Shown here: positions 12,701-23,436 of the stretch, in pieces
Numbering within the stretch: position 1 is the stretch's first letter
Layout: each line of letters starts with the position of its first letter
Source of the DNA: Paragyromitra xinjiangensis
Taxonomy: Eukaryota > Ascomycota > Pezizomycetes > Pezizales > Discinaceae
NCBI GenBank assembly: GCA_038503065.1
Contig: JBCAMK010000005.1
Span: 1,054,001 to 1,118,000, forward strand
Direction of reading: 5' to 3'
Length of the DNA stretch: 64,000 nucleotides
Notes under the pieces: generated by a model
What the model was told of the DNA's origin: nothing
Database searches by the model: none
What the model saw: the letters and a program-made list of their open reading frames with translations, nothing else
Position numbers and translations under genes: made by a program

Positions 12701-13237
12701 TTACATTCACTTAAGTCCGTAGTCAATAGAAAATACATTTACACTAAAGTACAGCAAGAGCGGTCTTCTCTCATAGTAACCTCTTGATACTGATATTCTA
12801 ATTATAATGGCGTTGACTTTAATTCCACCAATTATCATGTTTAAGAGTGGCTTATACGCTGCTTTGTCTGAATCCTGGTATTACATGTAGTTAATACCCT
12901 GTCCGCCAACTAACCAGGCGCGTCATCAGGCCGGGGCGACTGTAAAGGCTTAGATGAGATGTCGCTTAATACATGTAGTGAACGTGCCGTGTTTTCCATA
13001 GTCATTTTCCACTCTCATAAGCATAGGCAGTAAGACCTTAAACAGAAGGCATCTCACTGTTCCTACACCATAAAGAATTCTGTGTCCCATCTTCAGTCAA
13101 TCTTTATTGACAGGCTTTTCCATTTCTTCCAGTTTCCTTGCGATTGTGGTTGAGGTTTCAATCGTTACTGCCGTACAACCCTGCTTGAAATCCTCAAACC
13201 CTTTATTTGAAGCTTTTTGTGAAGCCAAGGAAAGAAT
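9773..13237. other. Long gene-poor spacer
   Basis: About 3.5 kb without a supportable gene on either strand. ORFs in it are under 100 codons and lack domain or codon evidence. It contains one clear hairpin (10820-10927, listed separately), poly-T/A runs near 10650, and a 13-nt direct repeat (TGATTGAAACATT at about 10639 and 10698). Confidence 0.5.
10820..10927. repeat. Imperfect hairpin / foldback, about 45-bp arms
   Basis: The left arm contains AGAAAATGCTGTATTAATTC and the right arm, reverse-complemented, AAAAAATGCTGGATTAATTC. Pairing continues outward to GTATTTTT/AGAATACTG and inward to GCGCTGCTG/GTGCTACGG. The loop is about 15-20 nt. Likely a small foldback element or MITE remnant. Confidence 0.6.
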
Positions 13238-15238
13238 ATGCTTCCTACCCCTTCACTACACTTTGTGGTGCTCGCTGGTCTCTTGGTCTGCTGCTGCGTC
13301 GCCGTAGCTGTGACGGAAGATACCGACAATATCTCTGGGATGATAACAACAAGCAGCATTCCAACCGACATTTCCAGCTCCGCAAGTTCAATTGGGGGCA
13401 TAATTGCAGTTAGTACTACCTCAATACTACTTTCACATTAAAGAGCTTGGATGCATCAAGATGTGTTGGAAGAGAAAAAAAATACATACTAATCTAGAAT
13501 GGAGTGCATACATATAGTGCGCGATTCTAACCGGAGTCTTTTGGGGCAAAGTTTCATATCCTTCCTCTTCAGTCTATGGTGACGAAAACGCGTATTGGTG
13601 TAAGCCCTCCACCATAGCTCTAAGCACATGTGAGAGAATTCATACTGAAACTTTCAAATAGCTGCCACCGCGATTCTCAAACCCTCATGTATCCTTAGTC
13701 CCAAGTCTGCCCAGGATGTGTCCATCGCCATCAAGGTTTTGACCTTGGCTAAAGTTGAATTTGCCATCAAGGGTGGTGGGCATACTGCTAACAGGGGGTG
13801 GGCCAACACGGATAAAGGTGTTCTTATTTCATTGTCCGAGCTGGACACTCTTCAGGTCGCGTCTGGAACCGACTACGTTCAGGTTGGTGCCGGACGTCAC
13901 TGGGAGGAGGTTTACAAATATCTAGATGCAAGACAACTAAGTGCTGTTGGCGGGCGTATGACGGGAGTTGGCGTTTCGGGATATTTGCTCGGTGGAGGAA
14001 TTTCTTATATTTCCAACGAAAGAGGGTTTGGGTGCGATAATGTTAAGAACTACGAGGTATGCAAAATGTACTTTAGAGGGAGTACGGCCAGTTCTTGTAC
14101 TTGGACTAATCGGTTATGCGTAGGTTGTCCTTGCAGATGGCAGTATCGTCAATGCAAATGACCAAACTAACTCAGATCTGTTTAAAGCCCTCAAAGGTGG
14201 AACCAATAACTTCGGCGTTGTTACTCGGTTTGATCTCTACACCTACAAAAGTTTTGGGGTATACGCCGGATCCCTTTACTACATGGAAAACAACTTTGAT
14301 GCTTTGTTCAATGCCACTGCCAATTATGCAATTAGTAACACGGATGTAAAAACTCATGTTATTCCAGCGTTTGTTTCGTTACCAGGTTACTCTATCGCTG
14401 CATTTTATGTTTTCTCCAGCGATCCAGTAACTTCACCGCCGGCAGCCTTGCAGCCTTTTTTCAACATTCCGACTTTCACGAATACTGCAAGGCTCACGAA
14501 CTTTACTAGTGCTACTGAAGAATTGGGAGCAGGTGATGTTTTTGGCATGAGGTCAGTACAATTTCCTTTACATTACGACTTTTGAGATGCCAATTAACCA
14601 TGTTTTGTTATCTGGATAGGCATTACCTCCAAGCTTTAACAATTATCGCAGATGCTTCTCTCTACAAGGATATCTACGCAATATTCAAGGCAGAAAATGC
14701 ACCTTTGACTTCATCGATTACAGGATTTCAGGCTTCCGTTGCATACCAACCACTTGGCGCCAGTGTCATTGCAGCCGGTGTGGCTCGTGGAAGCAATTCT
14801 TTAGGGCTCAGCGCTAGCCAAGGAACCCCAACCTGTGTGAAATCCTCCTTATTAGTTCATCTCATAGTTTTCAGGGTTTAGTAGCTAATTATTATGGTCG
14901 CAGGTTTGAACTTTAACTATCGCTGGAACAACACTGTTGACGACACCACAGTGAAAGCTGCCGCTGACACCGTGATCACAAAGGCTTCGGAACTTGCCAA
15001 AGCTAGAGGCCTTTTCAATCCTTATATGTAAGTGATCGCCTTCATTCGAGACGGATACATCTTGATACTAATCCGTTCGGAGTGGAACAGCTATCTGAAC
15101 TACGCAGACGCAAGCGCAAAGGTCATTGAAGGCTACGGAGCGACGAACGTTCAAGCCCTCCAAGCTGCCAAGAGGAAGTATGACCCGAAGAATGTCTTTG
15201 GAACACTCGTCAAGGGCGGCTTCAAGGTTCCTGAATAG
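13238..15238 (+). CDS. Secreted FAD-linked oxidoreductase, BBE-like (berberine bridge enzyme type), seven exons
   Basis: Exons 13238-13408, 13518-13599, 13662-14056, 14124-14551, 14620-14834, 14904-15027, 15091-15238 close in phase to 520 residues, the usual size for the family. The N-terminus (LHFVVLAGLLVCCCVAVAVT) is a secretion signal. The FAD-binding PCMH domain shows VSYPSSSVYGDENAYW, CILSPKSAQDVSIAI, the GGGHTANRG loop whose His is the usual covalent flavin ligand, and GVGVSGYLLGGGISYISNER. The C-terminal BBE domain shows PYIYLNYADASAKVIEGYG and KYDPKNVFG. Fungal relatives oxidise sugars, alcohols or secondary-metabolite intermediates with O2; the substrate here cannot be predicted. No biosynthetic cluster partners are adjacent. 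The exon 1/exon 2 join (GCA, GTTAGT donor, ATATAG acceptor, then CAILTGVFWGKVSYP) is the least certain splice. Confidence 0.85.
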
Positions 15239-16479
15239 TAGGGTAGGTTCACTATGATTATAGGTACGATGAGATTGGTAGACATAGTTTGTATAAAGCT
15301 CGTAGTTTATAATATATAATTTTTCCGGTTCAGGCTTCGCCTAATGTACATATCATAGCGCTCGAGTGAGGAGCTATGATCGGTATTTATGTATATGATT
15401 AGTTTTACCATTGGTCAAGAGATCTAGATAGTATTATTGATGGTGGAATTTGTGTACTGAGATGGGATACCTAATAACCACCTTCTGCAACCTTTACAGG
15501 TTATACATGTATCTTTGGCAAGTCGCTGGAACCACATGGATTAAAACCGTGAGGAGAAAAAAAGGGATTGCAATTGATATTGACGAAATCCGGCTTGCGA
15601 CCCCTATATATTTCATGCCCAAAATCTCATGCTTAGCATCAAGATCCGTACTCTTCGGAATTGTACAATGACTTGCAGAAGATTGTAAACAATACGTATA
15701 TATATTCTCGGGCCAGGGGCGTAGGGCTACTTAGAAAAATTGCGAGACTGGTTCCATCTGCATCTCCATACCCCTAACCCGAGTACTGAATAGCATACTC
15801 GGGTATGGAGGTAAAAATCGGAACAGGCAGGGGGGCGAATCGCGATCAAGATTAGGATCCACTTGGAAAATGAAACAGATGCTCAGAAGTCAAGAACAAG
15901 GATTACCACTTCCTTTGGAAAACCTACTATTTTCGTTGCATTGACACTACAGGTTTATAAACTTCTTGGCAGCCGTGCACGTTCCGATTTTTTGCAACCT
16001 TCAGCACATGAAAATCACTGACCGGGGTGTTGAACCGTTCCGATTTTTGCCTCCATGCCCGAGTATTTCATGTGAGACATTTTTCCCGGATAAGGCCTAA
16101 GCTAGACACAGCCTTTCGTTATTGGCGGTTAACGAGATCCTATACCGAGACTGAGACAAGTACCTTGCATGTATCTTTGTCTTGCTGGGCCAGGGAGTCT
16201 GTCCACTTAGGAAAAACCCACAAGTGGAGTACATCATGCATGTGCTTTCAGACCCTCAGCCCGGGACGATCTTGTGATGTCCGCCCAGGTACCGAGCCGT
16301 CCTGCAGGTGCGTACATGTAGGTACACCTACTCTACTCGATTATGCCAGATTCACCATTTATCTCGCTCACCATCATCATCCATCATCCCTTCTCTTTCT
16401 TCTCACTTCCATTCTCGCTTCATCAACTGATCACAAGATTCGCTCCCAACTCCCTAAATATCTTCAGGAAACACATACT
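15239..16479. other. Spacer before the aminopeptidase gene
   Basis: No gene recognised in 1.2 kb. The stretch just upstream of 16480 is CT-rich (CACCATCATCATCCATCATC and CTTTCTTCTCACTTCC), typical of a fungal promoter or 5' UTR. Confidence 0.4.
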
Positions 16480-18440
16480 ATGCGTAACCTCAGTAACTCC
16501 AACCTCCGCTCCCAAGCGCGTCGTGAACAGCACTGGGAGACCGATGACATTTCAGTAAGCTTCGCTTCCTCTCTAAATAACCGTTTCCATGCTATATTTA
16601 ACACCCCGCACCTATAAAGTCTTTTACGAATCTTACCATTAATACCCCTTCAATTTCGACTCCAGTCACCACCGCGAGAGTCATCACCCACAACATTCTC
16701 AAGAATGGTATCAGCAAAGCTTCAGAAATAAAACCTGAGGAGTTTGCCAAGCCTTTTCTCGACTTCATTAATGGGAACCCAACTGTTTTCCATGTAGTCA
16801 ATTACTTTGCCAATCGTCTAGAATCCGCCGGCTTCACAAAGCTCTCAGAACGGGATACGTGGGACTCGAGGCTAAAGCGCGGAGGAAAGTACTATGTCAC
16901 TCGCAACGGTTCTTCTCTTATCGCCTTCACAATTCCCTCCCGTTATACTCCCGGGAACGGTGTCGGAATTGTAGCTGGGCATATCGATGCTTTGGCGGCT
17001 AAGCTAAAGCCAGTGTCCAAAAAGCCAGATTCCCATGGCTATGTCCAGCTTGGCGTCGCCCCCTATGCGGGAGCTCTCAACTATACGTGGTGGGATAGAG
17101 ACTTGGGTGTTGGCGGAAGAGTCATAGTTAAGAACTCTAACGGAAAAATTGAGACCAAGCTGGTCAAGCTAGACTACCCTATCGCTAGGATCCCGACGTT
17201 GGCACCACATTTCGGAAGTGCGGCAAATGGGCCGTTCAATCCGGAGACACAAATGGTACCAATTATTGGCCTTGAAAGGTTTGTTTCAAAATCACGGGAG
17301 CTTGTTGCTGCCTGAACTTCAACGAGCCTCTTGCTAATCAACCCTAAAAACAGTCCCGAGGATGAGTCTATCGAGTTCAAGACGGGTAGTTTTGCAAAGA
17401 CCCAACCACCAAGGCTTGTAAAAGCTATTGCTACAGAGCTTGGCATTACAGATTGTAACTCTCCTGTCCCAAAAACCACTGCCTAAAAGAACACAACCTC
17501 ATAACCTCGGTTTCACACAGATTCGTCTATTATCAACTGGGAATTGGAGCTCTTCGACACTCAGCCAGGTCAGCTTGGTGGCCTTTCCAAGGAGCTTCTT
17601 TTTGCTCCCAGGATAGATGACAAGCTCTGTTCGTTCTCGGCTCTAGAGGCACTAATTATCGCTACCTCAGCTAAAGAGGATCTTGAAGGGTCAACAATTA
17701 ACCTTGTTGGGCTTTTCGATGACGAAGAGATCGGGAGCAAGTTGAGGCAGGGAGCTGCTAGTAATCTCCTGAGCAGTGTTATTGAGCGTACAATTGAGAC
17801 ATTTTCGGATGGTAAGGCTGGAGCAGTAAGTTAGCCTCTTATTCCGCATACACTAGTATTCGATCGAGTGCTCACATGCTAGAATGTTCTTTCCCAAACA
17901 TACGCAAACAGCTTCTTGGTCTCAGCAGATGTCACACATGCCGTGAACCCTAACGTGAACCCCTTCACCTTCTCTCCCAAGCGAGTGAAAAGTTGGTCCT
18001 GATCTCTAGAACAGTTTTTAAATGCCTATCTTCCGGACCACATGCCTCAATTAAACGTTGGTTTGACAGTTGCGGCAGACAGTAATGGGCACTTAGCTAC
18101 CGAGTAAATGATTACCTCTGTTTCGGGAATTTCGTCATTTAGAACATTTAACTAACGGTTTTATAGTTCTGTGTCGACCGCCTTCCTGACTAGGATAGCT
18201 GAGAAGAGTAAAAACACCTTACAGGTTTTTCATATCAGAAACGACAGCAGGAGCGGAGGTACAGTTGGTCCTATGTTAAGCACGGCAACTGGTATCAGGA
18301 CAATTGACGCTGGTCTCGCCCAACTCTCTATGCACAGCATAAGGGCTACATGTGGAAGCAAGGACCCCGGCTTGGGTGTCAAAATGTTTGCAGCTTTCTT
18401 TGAGCATTTCGAGGAGGTTGACGCAGAGTTTGCAGAGTAA
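16480..18440 (+). CDS. Vacuolar aminopeptidase I / aspartyl aminopeptidase, peptidase family M18, seven exons
   Basis: Exons 16480-16554, 16620-17278, 17354-17454, 17521-17825, 17883-17954, 18015-18103, 18167-18440 close exactly to 524 residues; yeast Lap4/Ape1 has 514. M18 hallmarks in order: FINGNPTVFHVVNYFANRLE; GGKYYVTRNGSSLIAF; the first metal motif GHIDALAAKLKP (the AxHxDA form of the vacuolar branch rather than GHTDSP of cytosolic enzymes); QLGVAPYAGALNYTWWDRDL; RIDDKLCSF (bridging Asp); GLFDDEEIGS (catalytic Glu pair); VSADVTHAVNPN; HIRNDSRSGGTVGPML; and QLSMHSIRATCGSKDPGLGV with a ligand His. The enzyme is a zinc dodecamer removing N-terminal Asp/Glu or hydrophobic residues; Ape1-type members reach the vacuole by the Cvt/autophagy route, which would fit the short N-terminal extension. 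A perfect GTAAGT overlaps the stop codon but no good downstream exon follows. Confidence 0.9.
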
Positions 18441-18777
18441 GTTTATTCGAGGCTGGATACACTGCAGATTCTGTTTCCACCTAGAAGCCCGGGTCATCTA
18501 ACTGGCATCTATCTAAATTATTTCGGCTTCCGGCCTCTTTGATTTTTTCTTCTCGCAAAGATCGTAGCAGCGCATAGCTTGGAGGAACAGGAGGACTTTT
18601 ATTATTGAGCTAGGTTACATAGAACAAAATTACAAGCGTTGATAGTACCATATCCCAGGTTCAGTTTCCATGGAAAATTACTGGCAATTTTTAGAAGTGT
18701 CTACCTGACTAGTCGAAAGAGAAGAAATTAGAGGCATCGACCTTTACTCATAGGCACACTGCCTTTCGATATATATG

Positions 18778-18909
18778 TACTTGGGTAGAACCATAAGAAC
18801 CGGAAAACATGGGGTGTGTGGCTTTCTATGTGACGATATCTGTGCGCTATTCCGTAGCATACGAAGCCACACCCCCTTGTTTTCCGGTTCTTATGGTTCT
18901 ACCCAAGTA
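18778..18909. repeat. Foldback element 1 (inverted repeat, about 50-bp arms)
   Basis: The left arm begins TACTTGGGTAGAACCATAAG and continues AACCGGAAAACA then GGGGTGTGTGGCTTTC. The right arm is its reverse complement with few mismatches, ending at 18909. The spacer is about 25-30 nt. The inner core AACCGGAAAACA..GGGTGTGGCTT is the same as in the repeat at 19.3-19.5 kb. Confidence 0.85.
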
Positions 18910-19293
18910 GTATTAGACGAAAGCCGGGCACCGTAGCTGTGCTCGAGGATTTCTGAGCATTCCACTTGAGCAACTTGGGTTAATTCAAGGAGCAAAGTCC
19001 AGCCATTTATATCTAAGAGGTAGATCAAATTCAAGCTGCCATGTTTGAATATTTAACAGGAGCTAGTCAGACCTCTGCTCTTGGGCTCTAGCTTGTACAG
19101 TCACATCCGGAAAGTCCTGGCACCCTACAACCTAATGAGGGTCACAACCAGATAATTGTAGACCGAGCTAGAGAACAGTAAATAAAAGAGAAGAAAAATA
19201 TGTAAATACTGACCGCCAGATAAAATCCAACGCTTTGTTTAGCAATCTTCTAAGAGGAGAGGAGGGTGCCAAGACTTTGCGGACAGGACTGTG

Positions 19294-19510
19294 CTTGTCC
19301 TCCAGCATATGAACCGGAAAACAGGGAGGGTGTGGCTTTGTATGCTACAGGATTGTGCTCAGACTTCCTAACATACAAAGCCACACCCCCCCTGTTTTCC
19401 GGTTCATATGCTGGAGGACAAGTACATGTATGTTAGGAAGTCTGAGCACAATCCTGTAGCATACAAAGCCACACCCTCCCTGTTTTCCGGTTCATATGCT
19501 GGAGGACAAG
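19294..19510. repeat. Foldback element 2, compound inverted repeat
   Basis: An 83-bp arm (19294-19376, beginning CTTGTCCTCCAGCATATGAA and ending CTTCCTAACATAC) is matched by a full reverse-complement copy at 19428-19510. Between them sits a second, shorter reverse copy (about 19371-19422). The arrangement is arm / partial inverted arm / full inverted arm. The arms carry AACCGGAAAACAGGGAGGG then TGTGGCTTTGTATGCTA, shared with foldback element 1. Confidence 0.85.
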
Positions 19511-22500
19511 TACTGGTATGCTACAGGGCCACCAATTAGCACTCGTCACACTAAAGAAGAAATTATTCGAAATCAGGCTTCCTAATTGGAGATAGTATGG
19601 AAGTGTGGTACGGGCCTATGCTGGAGTCGAGTGAGTCCGCCGGATTAACTCCGCGCGAACAGCAAAGATCGAAGCCGCTTGTCTGCCAGAGGCGAGTGCC
19701 TCTCTATACACAACGATTCAACCAACAGAAAGAGCTCCACCAGATGGTTTCCGGTCTCCTAAAGGATTTCTCATAGCCCGAATACCCGCTAAATAAACAA
19801 GAATCTATAAAACAGCTGAAACAGTGGGGGTACGTAGGAAAACCTATAGATAATGGAGTAGAGTTACATCAAGTTGCATTAGAGAGCCGAATACTCCCAC
19901 CACATTAAATATCTTACAACAGAAACCGTTAAATATATTGTCTTTTAAATGTCTGTACTAGATATCCTCTCACATCCGTCGTTTTTGCCGCACCTCCTAG
20001 GATTTTATTCCCTCGGCTATCACCATACAAACTCGAGGGTGGGAGAGTATACATATAGCTATTACCATCGGCCGAAAAGGCTTATATCGCAGCAGCACAG
20101 TTCTGACAGCCCGTATAAACGGATACTGGGTTTTACCGTCTTACACTCCAGTGAGCCCGCGCATAGCCTGAAAAATGAGGACAAAAAATCTAGACACAAC
20201 CAAAACATCGAACGCCTAATAGAAAATAAACAAGTAGTTGTGACGCGTGAGAAGAGCCATACTCGAACAGGAATATTGGCAAGCCTTTGGGGATGAGGCT
20301 CCCTTGATTAAATGAGCCCTCACCTGGGCGGTTATTGAGTTAATGGCTTTCGACCTTAATGATTCATGGTGCTTTGCTTGCGGCTTTCGGCTTTCTCCAA
20401 TTGGCCCACACACCTCTTCCAATTACCGTGCGCGATGCGCTAATTCTTTAGGGGTTGATATCCTAAATAGCAAGGTTTACGATAAGGGGACCTCGGCTAG
20501 TAGAAGAGCTGCGTATCATATAAGTGAGCTTTATACGCAACAGGAAATTATCTAGGGAATTCACATTACTGGCACCAGCGCCTAAGCTTAATTATTAGTG
20601 CCAGGACTTTCACCCCACCCGTAATATATACAGTTCCATCTTCACACCCCATACACTTGAAGTAATATTCAGAGGTGTGAATACCATTTGTGTACAGTCC
20701 TTTAAGATGGCTACAGCGCAGAGCATGGTATATGTAAGTGTAATAACCTCTTACCCTTTTTGTGTCATACCCAGACACTAGATATATAGCACCGAAGGTG
20801 TTGTATAGCCGGGTACGTCGGGAAGTTGGGTAAGACGCCGCCGCAACCATCCTCTGAAGCCTCCCAATGAAAGATGGTGAGATAAAACTAATGAACTCAG
20901 ATCCAAATGTTCATTTTCTGTGTAGCCAAGAAAAAAACGATATATGTATGTACCACCAAATTTGGGAGCACACGTGCCCAAAACCGCCATGGAGATGCTG
21001 AGCTATACAGAGAACCTATGGTTTTTCCAAGGTCACTAGAAGCCGCACCATGCACGTTCTTGAGAAACTGTCATACCTACCTATAACTCCCAGAAACACC
21101 CATGGCTAGCCGTATATTAGAAATTTTATGATTTGGCCTTAGGGCTGCATGACCACAGAACCTAGCTCTACTCTGCCCAGTTCCAAAACCTCAGTTTTCA
21201 GAAATAGAGCCTAGAGCGCGATATTACGCTATAATGTAGTTGAAATAAAACAAGATAGGGGTAGAAGGCCAGACCTTAGCTATAAGTTCTTCCGGGAAAT
21301 CTGGCTAGCCTAAACTCAAAATTTAACCGTCTGCCATCAAGAAATTTGACCCTTGGATGAGATGGTTATATGGTACTTAGCCTAGATGTATAAACCTTTC
21401 CTGTATTTCTAAGGCTCAGGTGGCCAAGCAAGCGCCAATGTAGCCAATTTGAGGAGTGTTGGCACATAATGGCTAGGGTAATTTTATATCTTAGTCAGTA
21501 GCCCTTCCAACTCTACGACAAGTTTATTGAAATAATCAAGGGGGTAGGATGCGGATCCTTAATGGGTATCCATTCTACAGCATGGGTAAACCAGCTACTC
21601 TATCAATGGAATGGGATACCTCTTAGGATTGGGAAAAAATTAAGAAAACCCTTGTACTCTCATATATATACTAATTCAGATCTGGATCGATAGGAAGTAT
21701 AACTATGTGTATCCTACATATACGCATCATTCAAGCCTACACGACCCTTATAAAAGTAATTATTCTCTACTGTTATCCTTAGTCCGGTAAAGCTGCCCCC
21801 TCCTTTAGCGGGCTAGCTAGATTATGGTTAGTTAGTTTATAATTGACTAAGCTATCATTTTGTGTCTAGCCACCGCCACTTTGGGGAGGGGTAGTATTTT
21901 CTACCGAATTATGGGATAAGTATCTAAAGATATGGGTATAAATTTGACTAGCCAATTTGTTCAGTGATTTTTGAAGCGCTACTATGGGACGAATATGAAG
22001 CTGTTGTCACCTAAAAGTACGTCCTAGGAGGGACCAAGCGCTTATGTAAGTCTAGGGCACTTATCGATGCAGCACGGCCAACAAATTGCCCAGACCGAAT
22101 GACCCAACGGCTATCATCACTATAACGCATTTTCGTTGTAGCAGCAAGTTACTGGGCTGCAACAAAATAGAGAGATATACTACATGTAGCCGATTGGGTA
22201 TTGCAGGCCCTCCTGTTGCTACCAGCCTAAACCACAATGTCAACCCCTCTCAAAGGATCTTTGTGCGGGAAGTTAGTGTAACTCCGGGTGCAACTTCACT
22301 CATGCTCCATACCTCACATTTCTGTGGAAATCACCTTGGACTCCTAGCATGCTGCGCACGAGGTGTGAGATTAGAACGGCCAAAGTGTTTTTCGCATCTC
22401 AGTCATTCCCGCTTTACTCCCATACCCCTATAGATTTGTTTTCCTGTCAACACTATGCTTGCATGTTTCAAAAAATGGTGTACTGAGGTGTTCAAAGAGC

Positions 22501-23436
22501 TAAGGGCACTATTTTCGGGAAGTGTGGTTCAATGGGTGAAAGGGCAAGTTGGTGAGAAGGTCTTTAGCTAGATACCCCGCCCCATTGCAAACGTTCCGGA
22601 TCCAGGATCCTAGGAATGTTTTCTTTTTATCTTTCTTCGCTGTGCAGCAATTTAAAGTACTCTAGAGAGGGCGGGGTAGGGCGAGCATCCTTCTGCACAT
22701 TCTTTTCAAAAAAAAAAACCTTTGCTTCTTGCGCTAAATCCTACCCTAGACAAAAAAGTCAGGCAGCCAGAACCTCGATTTACATGGTTATTGGCGATAG
22801 CAGTTATCTACCCAGACGTTTGCCCACAGCTTGTCAAAAGCACTTAACGCGTCCGCCTGATTAAAAGAGGGGGTAATTGACGCGTTTTCAGGCACTCCGA
22901 ATCTTCTTGCGTCAACAAACATCCTGTTCGGGCAAGGTTGAAGCCATTAAGGCACTCCCCGGTGTCGATGAGCGGGCGTAAGCGAAAAATCCGCAATGCT
23001 TTTTGCGCCTGGGCCATGTGCTGCCCCTCCCGACCCGTCTCCGCACCCATCCGGCGAGGTACTATTAAAGCACGTTCCCCCAAGGTACTATGACAGTGGA
23101 TTGTACTAGTCCATCGCCTGGCACGAATATCTAGATTCCTCAACATTGACACCTCGCCATTGTTGTAGGTGCTATCTTCTCTCTTTATATAAGGTTTTTT
23201 TTATTTCCGGGACTTAACAAATTATTCTCTTTTTTTCTTCCTATTTCCCCCCGAGGCTAAGAGGAATTATCTCCGGAAATTTTGGCAAGTGCATTCACCA
23301 GAGATCCTTTCCGCACAAAAAACAACCTCCAATTTGATAAATCAAAAAATCAATACTGGGGAAATCATTGTAGGCCTACACCTTGCCCATCACCGTCCAG
23401 GCAAATTTACTAACCAGACCTATTAGTTACCCTATT

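Larger units (their letters stand above)
18441..23436. other. 5 kb gene-poor spacer with foldback repeats
   Basis: No supportable gene. ORFs at 19949-20296, 20343-20555 and 20566-20850 have no recognisable family and odd composition. The left part holds two foldback structures sharing one core sequence (18778-18909 and 19294-19510). Many TACATGTA words and A/T runs are scattered through it. The last 300 bp before 23437 are T/C-rich and likely contain the promoter of the next transcript. Confidence 0.5.

Noticed and set aside
18428..18500. An extra C-terminal exon of the M18 aminopeptidase using GTAAGT at the stop codon
   Set aside because: The only nearby acceptor would give a roughly 31-nt intron and a non-conserved tail; the TAA at 18440 already matches the usual family length.
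20343..20850. ORFs with a few paired cysteines (for example CSHLKGLYTNGIHTSEYYFK then CMGCE)
   Set aside because: Too short, overlapping nothing conserved, and no full zinc-finger spacing; could be a transposase relic but not supportable.
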